Below the pieces are notes generated by a model. That model searched no databases, was not told where the DNA came from, and saw only the letters and a list, made by a program, of their open reading frames with translations. A stretch of DNA of 64,000 nucleotides from an uncultured Chromatiaceae bacterium (GTDB lineage Bacteria > Pseudomonadota > Gammaproteobacteria > Chromatiales > Chromatiaceae), in NCBI GenBank assembly GCA_937923175.1, contig CALALB010000020.1, positions 2,501 through 66,500 of the forward strand, written 5' to 3'. The position numbers and the translations under genes were made by a program. This document shows positions 58,564-64,000 of this stretch, one piece after another; positions within the stretch are counted from its first letter, which is position 1; the number at the start of each line of letters is the position of its first letter.

Positions 58564-59907
58564 CTAGCGGCCGAGCAGGCCTTGAACGATCTCTGTAAGA
58601 CATTGACGATCGACCTTGCCTGAGGCAAGCCGCGGCAGGTTTTCCAAGCGGAGCAAGGCGCGCGGTCGCTCGGGACCCGCCAGATTGGCCTCGCACCAAC
58701 TCCCTAGAGCCTCCTCGGCGAGCAGGCCGCAATACACCCCGACCAACCGCGCACCCCAGACTGGATCTGGAAGGGCGATGACCTCAGCCTCGGTCACCCC
58801 AGGCACCGAGGCAAGGCGTTGCGCGACCCGAAGCAGTGAAACCTTGGTCCCACCGATGGTGCAGAGATCATCGGCGCGTCCAAAAAGACGCAAGCGCCCC
58901 TCGGCCGTCACCCAACCGAGATCGGCGGTCTTGAACCACCCATCGGCAAGACCAAGGCCCGGGCGGCGTTCAGGATTGGCATAGCCGAGCATGAGGCTGG
59001 GGGCACGGAGCGCAATCGGTGCGGGTGGGTCTGAACACTGAGGAGCGGCACACTCAATCCCAGCTAAGGGGGTAAAGAGGTTGGGGTCTGAGGGTCCAGC
59101 CAGGGCGATCAGGGCGCAGGTCTCGGTCATCCCATAGCTCACCTGGATGGGCCAGCCGGCGACCAAGGCGCGTTTGGCAAGCTCAGGGCTTAATGCCTGA
59201 CCGCCCACCAAGACACAGCGCAGGCTCGGCGGGGGCCGACATCCTAACTCAATCAGACGCGCAAGCATGGGTGGAACCAAAGAGACATGGCTGACCTGGT
59301 GCTTTACGAGATCCGCGGCTACTGCCTCGGCGCTAAACCCGTCCTGCAGAACCAGGCGGGCGCCGGAGGCAAGGGCGCGGTAAAGGATCACTGCCCCGGC
59401 GATGTGACTCAAACGCAGGCAACACAGCCAGGTGGCCCCTATCTCTGCATCCAGGGCGGCATTGCTCAGGTGCGCAGCAGCGCCTACCCCCGAAGGCCCA
59501 TGCATAGCGATCCTGGGCTGGCCGCTCGAACCGCTGGTGCGAATCAAAAGGGCGAGGGGCTCGTCCGGGCAACAAGGACTGGCATGCGAGCCGTCCGACA
59601 AAGGCAGCAGGGATTGGCTGGAGGGGTCCCAGGCCCATTCAGCGCCGGCCATTCTTGCCAGGCTCAATCGCTCCTCCACGGCGAGATCCGCGCGATAGGG
59701 AAAGACCCCCGCCCCCATCCGATTGAGCCCTAGGGTCAACAAGGCCAATTCAAGCGCTGGCCGATCCGGCACCAAGATCACCTGACCTGCCCGCACCCCC
59801 TGGCTGCTCAGCTGAGCGGTGCGCCCATCGATCAGGCATTGCAAGGTCTTGCCGGTCAGGGTCTCTTGACCGGCGATCAGGGTCAGCCAGGGTTCAGGGA
59901 AAGACAT
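58564..59907 (-). CDS. AMP-forming acyl-CoA synthetase (MenE-like)
   Basis: 447 residues of the ANL adenylate-forming superfamily: ALLIRTSGSSGQPRIAMHG (P-loop), VSLVPPMLARLIE, VLVGGQALSPELAKRA, QVSYGMTETCALIA, DGWFKTADLGWVTAEGRL and GRADDLCTIGGTKVS, with the C-terminal lysine in LPRLASGKVDRQCL. Overall shape and length recall o-succinylbenzoate-CoA ligase (MenE), but no menaquinone gene is adjacent, so the acyl substrate is open. Start at the ATG at 59907 (MSFPEPW). Confidence 0.8.
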   Translation of the reverse strand: MSFPEPWLTLIAGQETLTGKTLQCLIDGRTAQLSSQGVRAGQVILVPDRPALELALLTLGLNRMGAGVFPYRADLAVEERLSLARMAGAEWAWDPSSQSLLPLSDGSHASPCCPDEPLALLIRTSGSSGQPRIAMHGPSGVGAAAHLSNAALDAEIGATWLCCLRLSHIAGAVILYRALASGARLVLQDGFSAEAVAADLVKHQVSHVSLVPPMLARLIELGCRPPPSLRCVLVGGQALSPELAKRALVAGWPIQVSYGMTETCALIALAGPSDPNLFTPLAGIECAAPQCSDPPAPIALRAPSLMLGYANPERRPGLGLADGWFKTADLGWVTAEGRLRLFGRADDLCTIGGTKVSLLRVAQRLASVPGVTEAEVIALPDPVWGARLVGVYCGLLAEEALGSWCEANLAGPERPRALLRLENLPRLASGKVDRQCLTEIVQGLLGR

Positions 59908-60070
59908 CGACTGGATCTTGGATCGCAATCTGCCGTGCGCAGGATCCGTGCCTGGACCACCGATGCGCAACACCTGCCCGGCTTACCCGGCTTATAGATC
60001 AGCAGGGTAAGTTTTGAGTCGGGTAGAGGCAATCGATCAAATCTTATCGTCATTCCAGCCGTCACCTGAC

Positions 60071-60166
60071 GCGTCATTCCGGCGCAAGCCCGAATCCAGC
60101 GCTGCGTCCAGAACCATGGGCTGCGCCAGGAGGCCCTTCTGGACCCAGGCCTGGCCGGCATGACGG
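60071..60166. repeat. Dispersed palindromic repeat, third copy
   Basis: Begins CGTCATTCCGGCGCAAGCCC, contains GCGTCCAGAACCATGGGCTG and CCTTCTGGACCCAGGC, and ends CCGGCATGACGG. It shares the CTGCGTCCAGA...TGGGCTGCGCC...TTCTGGACCC core with the copy at 63766. It lies in the 293-bp gap between the ligase gene and dapE; nothing else is evident there. Confidence 0.65.
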
Positions 60167-60200
60167 AGTCCCCTGGGGGCAATGAGAGGAATGCTGCACC

Positions 60201-61334
60201 CTAACCCCCCAGCAAGAGACGCTCGAGGATGCGCTGATAAAGCCTGGCGAGTTGATCAAGCTCCTCAACCGCCACCCATTCGTCGATCTGATGGATACTG
60301 GCATTGATGGGCCCGATCTCGACCACCTGGGCGCCGATGGGTGCAATAAAACGCCCATCCGAGGTCCCGCCGCCGGTCGAAAGACTAGGCTCAATGCCGC
60401 AGACCTCGCGGATAGCAGCGCGCGTGGCCTCGATCAAGGCCCCAATCTGGGTCAAAAAGGGTCGGCCCGCCAGACGCCAGGCGATCTCATACTCAAAATC
60501 GCCTCGGTCGAGGATGGCACAGATCCGCCGTTTAATGATGTCTGGATCGAGCTCAGTGGAAAATCTCAGATTGAACTGGACGTCCAGGCGTCCCGGGATC
60601 ACATTATCCGCGCCTGTACCCATGCTGAGATTGGCGATCTGAAAGCTGGTGGGCGGGAAATATTCATTGCCCTGATCCCAAACCTCGCTGCATAGGTCAG
60701 CGAGCGCCTTCACACTCGCATGAAAGGGATTTTTGGCGCGCTCGGGATAGGCGACATGGCCCTGTTTGCCGTGGATGGTTAAAAAACCAGTCAGGCTTCC
60801 TCGCCGACCGTGTTTGATCGAATCGCCCAAATGCTCGATGCTCGAGGGCTCGCCGATGATGGCAAAGTCGATCAGCTCGCCGCGCCTTTGCAAACAGTCA
60901 ATCACCTTGGCCGTGCCATTGACCGCTGGGCCCTCCTCATCGCTGGTGAGGAGAAAGGCGATGGAGCCTGGATGATCGGGATGGGCAGCGACGAATGATT
61001 CGACCGCAATGACCATCGCCGCCAAGGCTCCCTTCATATCAGCGGCTCCGCGCCCATACAGCCGACCGTCGCGGATGACAGGATCAAATGGATCCGCAGT
61101 CCACAACTCATCGGGGCCGGGCGGCACCACATCGGTATGGCCGGCCAGACAGACCAAGGGCGGCTCAATCCCCCGCCGCGCCCAAAGATTGATCACCTCG
61201 CCGAAGGGCATGGATTCAACCTGAAAGCCCAGTCGGCTTAAGCGCTCAGCGATCAGCGCCTGACAACCGCAGTCTTCGGGGGTCACCGAGGGGAGGCGGA
61301 TGAGTGCGCGCGCCAGCTCTAGGGTAGAAGACAT
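60201..61334 (-). CDS. dapE: Succinyl-diaminopimelate desuccinylase
   Basis: DapE releases L,L-diaminopimelate from its N-succinyl form using two zinc ions, a step of lysine and peptidoglycan synthesis. 377 residues with LAGHTDVVPPGPDELW, YGRGAADMKGALAAMV, LLTSDEEGPAVNGT, EPSSIEHLGDSIKHGRRGSL, and STGGGTSDGRFIA near the C terminus. It starts 12 bp after dapD; the order dapC-dapD-dapE shows a succinylase-pathway operon. Confidence 0.96.
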   Translation of the reverse strand: MSSTLELARALIRLPSVTPEDCGCQALIAERLSRLGFQVESMPFGEVINLWARRGIEPPLVCLAGHTDVVPPGPDELWTADPFDPVIRDGRLYGRGAADMKGALAAMVIAVESFVAAHPDHPGSIAFLLTSDEEGPAVNGTAKVIDCLQRRGELIDFAIIGEPSSIEHLGDSIKHGRRGSLTGFLTIHGKQGHVAYPERAKNPFHASVKALADLCSEVWDQGNEYFPPTSFQIANLSMGTGADNVIPGRLDVQFNLRFSTELDPDIIKRRICAILDRGDFEYEIAWRLAGRPFLTQIGALIEATRAAIREVCGIEPSLSTGGGTSDGRFIAPIGAQVVEIGPINASIHQIDEWVAVEELDQLARLYQRILERLLLGG

Positions 61335-61346
61335 GGTTGCGCCCTT

Positions 61347-62168
<822 letters not shown>

Positions 62169-62233
62169 CAGGGTCTCCAATCAATCATAAAACTCAATGG
62201 CTTGGGTGCTCTCCTAGGCCGTTCGACCCCTTC

Positions 62234-63454
62234 TCAGGCCCCCGCCCGCCCCAACCGCTCGATCAGGGCACGCATCCGCCAGGCGGCCTCGCTACAGGTT
62301 GCAAGCGCCGGGACCAGGGCAAGGCGCACCCGATTGGCACCTGGATCCTCGCCGTTGACCAGGCGCGACAAAAATCGCCCCGGCAACACAGTGACATGCT
62401 CCTCGGCATAGAGCGCCCGGGCAAACTCGGTATCCGCAATCGGTGTTTTGAGCCACAGAAAAAACCCGCCAGCGGGGATGTCGATCGGCAAGACGGGATC
62501 CAGGATCTCCTTGACCGCAGCGAACTTTTGGCGATACAGGGCGCGGTTTTCCTGAACATGACTCTCATCGCGCCAGGCAGCCAGGCTGGCATATTGGATC
62601 GGTGGCGGCATAGCGCTGCCGTGATAGGTGCGATAGCGCAGGAATTCAGCGATCAGCCCGGCATCGCCTGCCACAAACCCCGAGCGCAACCCCGGGGCAT
62701 TGGAGCGTTTCGACAGGCTGTGGAAAACCAGGCAATGTTTAAACTCGGTATTCCCGAGCTCGGCGGCAACCTGTAATAACCCAGGCGGAGGCATGGCCTC
62801 ATCCTGATACAGCTCGCTATAACACTCATCGGCTGCAATCACAAAGCCGTAGCGCTCGGCAAGCTCGATCAGCTGCGCCAAGACCCCGCGCCCCAGTACC
62901 GCGCCGGTTGGATTGCCTGGCGAGCAGAGATAGAGCAACTGGCAGCGCTCCCAGATTGCGTCAGCCACAGAGGCAAAATCTGGGACAAAGCCCTGCTCAG
63001 ACCGGCAGGGAAGATAATAGGGCCGAGCGCCGGCCAAGAGCGCCGCCCCCTCATAGATCTGATAACAGGGATTGGGCATCAGGACCAGTGGATCCCGACT
63101 GCGATTGACGACGGCCTGGGCGACGGCAAACAAGGCCTCGCGGGTACCATTGACCGGCAGGATCTGGCGCTCGGGGTCGATGACAAGGGCGCCACCGTTG
63201 ACCGGCCGAAAGCGCTGCATCATCCAATCGGCAATTGCCCGGCGCAATTCTGCCAAGCCCTGGGTTAGGGGATAGACAGCAAGCCCATTGAGATGGGCAG
63301 TCAGGGCCTCGAGGATCAGGGGGGGCGTGGGATGCTTGGGCTCGCCGATCTGAAGCGCAACCGGGGTGCGGTCTGAAGGCGGCTTGATCCCTTGCAACAA
63401 GGACCGCAAACGCTCAAACGGATAGGGCTGAAGTCGGGCGAGATCTGGATTCAT
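62234..63454 (-). CDS. dapC: Succinyldiaminopimelate transaminase
   Basis: A 406-residue class I PLP aminotransferase: IGEPKHPTPPLILEAL, VNGTREALFAVAQAV, PNPCYQIYEGAALLAGARPY, LYLCSPGNPTGAVLGRGVLA, ADECYSELY, and the PLP lysine in HSLSKRSNAPGLRSGFVAGD. Location directly upstream of dapD with a 65-bp gap makes it the DapC partner of the pathway rather than a general aspartate aminotransferase. Confidence 0.93.
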   Translation of the reverse strand: MNPDLARLQPYPFERLRSLLQGIKPPSDRTPVALQIGEPKHPTPPLILEALTAHLNGLAVYPLTQGLAELRRAIADWMMQRFRPVNGGALVIDPERQILPVNGTREALFAVAQAVVNRSRDPLVLMPNPCYQIYEGAALLAGARPYYLPCRSEQGFVPDFASVADAIWERCQLLYLCSPGNPTGAVLGRGVLAQLIELAERYGFVIAADECYSELYQDEAMPPPGLLQVAAELGNTEFKHCLVFHSLSKRSNAPGLRSGFVAGDAGLIAEFLRYRTYHGSAMPPPIQYASLAAWRDESHVQENRALYRQKFAAVKEILDPVLPIDIPAGGFFLWLKTPIADTEFARALYAEEHVTVLPGRFLSRLVNGEDPGANRVRLALVPALATCSEAAWRMRALIERLGRAGA

Positions 63455-64000
63455 CGGTCAGGTAACGATCGGGATGCTTCCCTGGTTAGCTGCAAGTATC
63501 TCATGACCCGCGACTGCAAATCGCAGCCTGTCGGTTAAGGAGGTGGCTATCCCCCTATCCGGTGTAGAGCCGACCGCCTGGGTTTACAATGGCAAGTGCG
63601 CCAATCTGGGCCAGATTCCGTCTCGCAGTCAAGCCCTGGAGCGCCTCGAAATTCCCGTAAGGGCATGCTAAACCCGGGTACACCCTCTCCCTAATCCGCT
63701 TCACCCCCCATTCCAGCGCGCCCTCCCGGTGCCTCATCCCGCCCCTCATGCCCGCACCCCTCTCTCGCCATTCCTGCGCAAGCCAGAATTCAGAATCGAG
63801 CGCCGCGTCCAGAGCCAGGGGCTGCGCCGGAAGGCCTTCTGGACCCCGGCTTTCGCCGGGGTGACGGGGATAGCGTTCGAGTCCTGACCCCCTGACCTGG
63901 AAGAGCAGTCCGGGATCGATGCTGATACCTTCAACCGTCCCAAAACACCACATCCGCCTCTCTCCTGAGTCGCCTCGGTAGGGCGAAGCCCCAGAACGGC
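63455..64000. other. Right-edge region without a recognised gene
   Basis: 546 bp with no gene I can support. It holds a dispersed repeat at 63766-63867. A short plus-strand frame follows AAGGAG at about 63538, but its GTG sits too close to that motif. A minus-strand reading of 63555-63953 runs straight through the repeat and is judged non-coding. The sequence may include an upstream end of a gene beyond the window. Confidence 0.4.
63766..63867. repeat. Dispersed palindromic repeat, fourth copy
   Basis: Runs from CGCCATTCCTGCGCAAGCC to CGCCGGGGTGACGG and contains GCCGCGTCCAGAGCCAGGGG and CCTTCTGGACCCCGGC. Its minus-strand translation (RHPGESRGPEGLPAQPLALD) is the typical false-protein signature of this intergenic repeat class. 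Confidence 0.65.

Noticed and set aside
63555..63953. Possible 132-codon minus-strand gene at the right edge
   Set aside because: Its middle is the translated dispersed repeat (PGESRGPEGLPAQP), a standard false-positive signature, and there is no family match.

Overview
The window reads as an ordinary chromosome segment of a GC-rich gammaproteobacterium. The most likely source is a purple sulfur bacterium or a close relative (order Chromatiales). This is an inference from the gene set: a RibBX-type riboflavin gene, an Ech-type membrane [NiFe]-hydrogenase, a K+-independent H+-pyrophosphatase, the succinylase branch of lysine synthesis and a Chromatiales-style two-partner-secretion remnant. No photosynthesis or rRNA gene lies here to confirm it. 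Most of the DNA is very rich in GATC.

Layout. 1-6877 (minus): one-carbon, riboflavin and thiamine cluster glyA-nrdR-ribD-(CheY-like)-ribE-ribBX-ribH-nusB-thiL, with thiL running off the left edge. 6965-13680: a glycine-zipper lipoprotein, an alpha/beta hydrolase, lpxK-kdsB, and the divergent metR/metE pair with a consensus MetR box between them. 13976-15295: an ion transporter of the ArsB/NhaD/SLC13 type. 15378-25035: six genes for an Ech-type energy-converting hydrogenase (echABCDEF). The order is interrupted between echD and echE by about 4.5 kb of foreign material: an hsdM fragment, a repeat-dense patch, an N-terminally truncated hsdR and the right end of an IS200/IS605 (TnpB) element. 25129-31678: apbE, hppA, a periplasmic alpha-carbonic anhydrase, a methyltransferase and malQ.

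31749-42503 is the least ordinary part. It holds a decayed exoprotein tail, an EipA-like (DUF1134) protein and several small exported proteins. A compact minus-strand set follows: an EamA exporter, a HydE-like radical SAM enzyme, a HemN-like radical SAM enzyme and a Cys-repeat lipoprotein. Upstream of that set lie a coiled-coil membrane protein, an apparently exported double methyltransferase and an HD-GYP protein.

42792-64000: ileS-lspA-rimK, two retropepsin-like proteases, an SLC13/TrkA-C transporter, sucA-sucB (without lpd beside them), DUF3422, a membrane-anchored SUMF1/FGE-like protein, a cyclic-nucleotide-binding-domain protein, a MenE-like acyl-CoA ligase, and dapC-dapD-dapE. A palindromic dispersed repeat occurs four times in intergenic gaps.

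The main biological story is energy conservation. A ferredoxin-linked proton- or sodium-pumping hydrogenase, a flavin transferase and a pyrophosphate-driven proton pump lie in a row, and the hydrogenase operon has been split by a decaying restriction-modification and transposon island although all six subunits remain intact. The radical SAM/exporter/lipoprotein group and the exported double methyltransferase are the best candidates for undescribed biochemistry.
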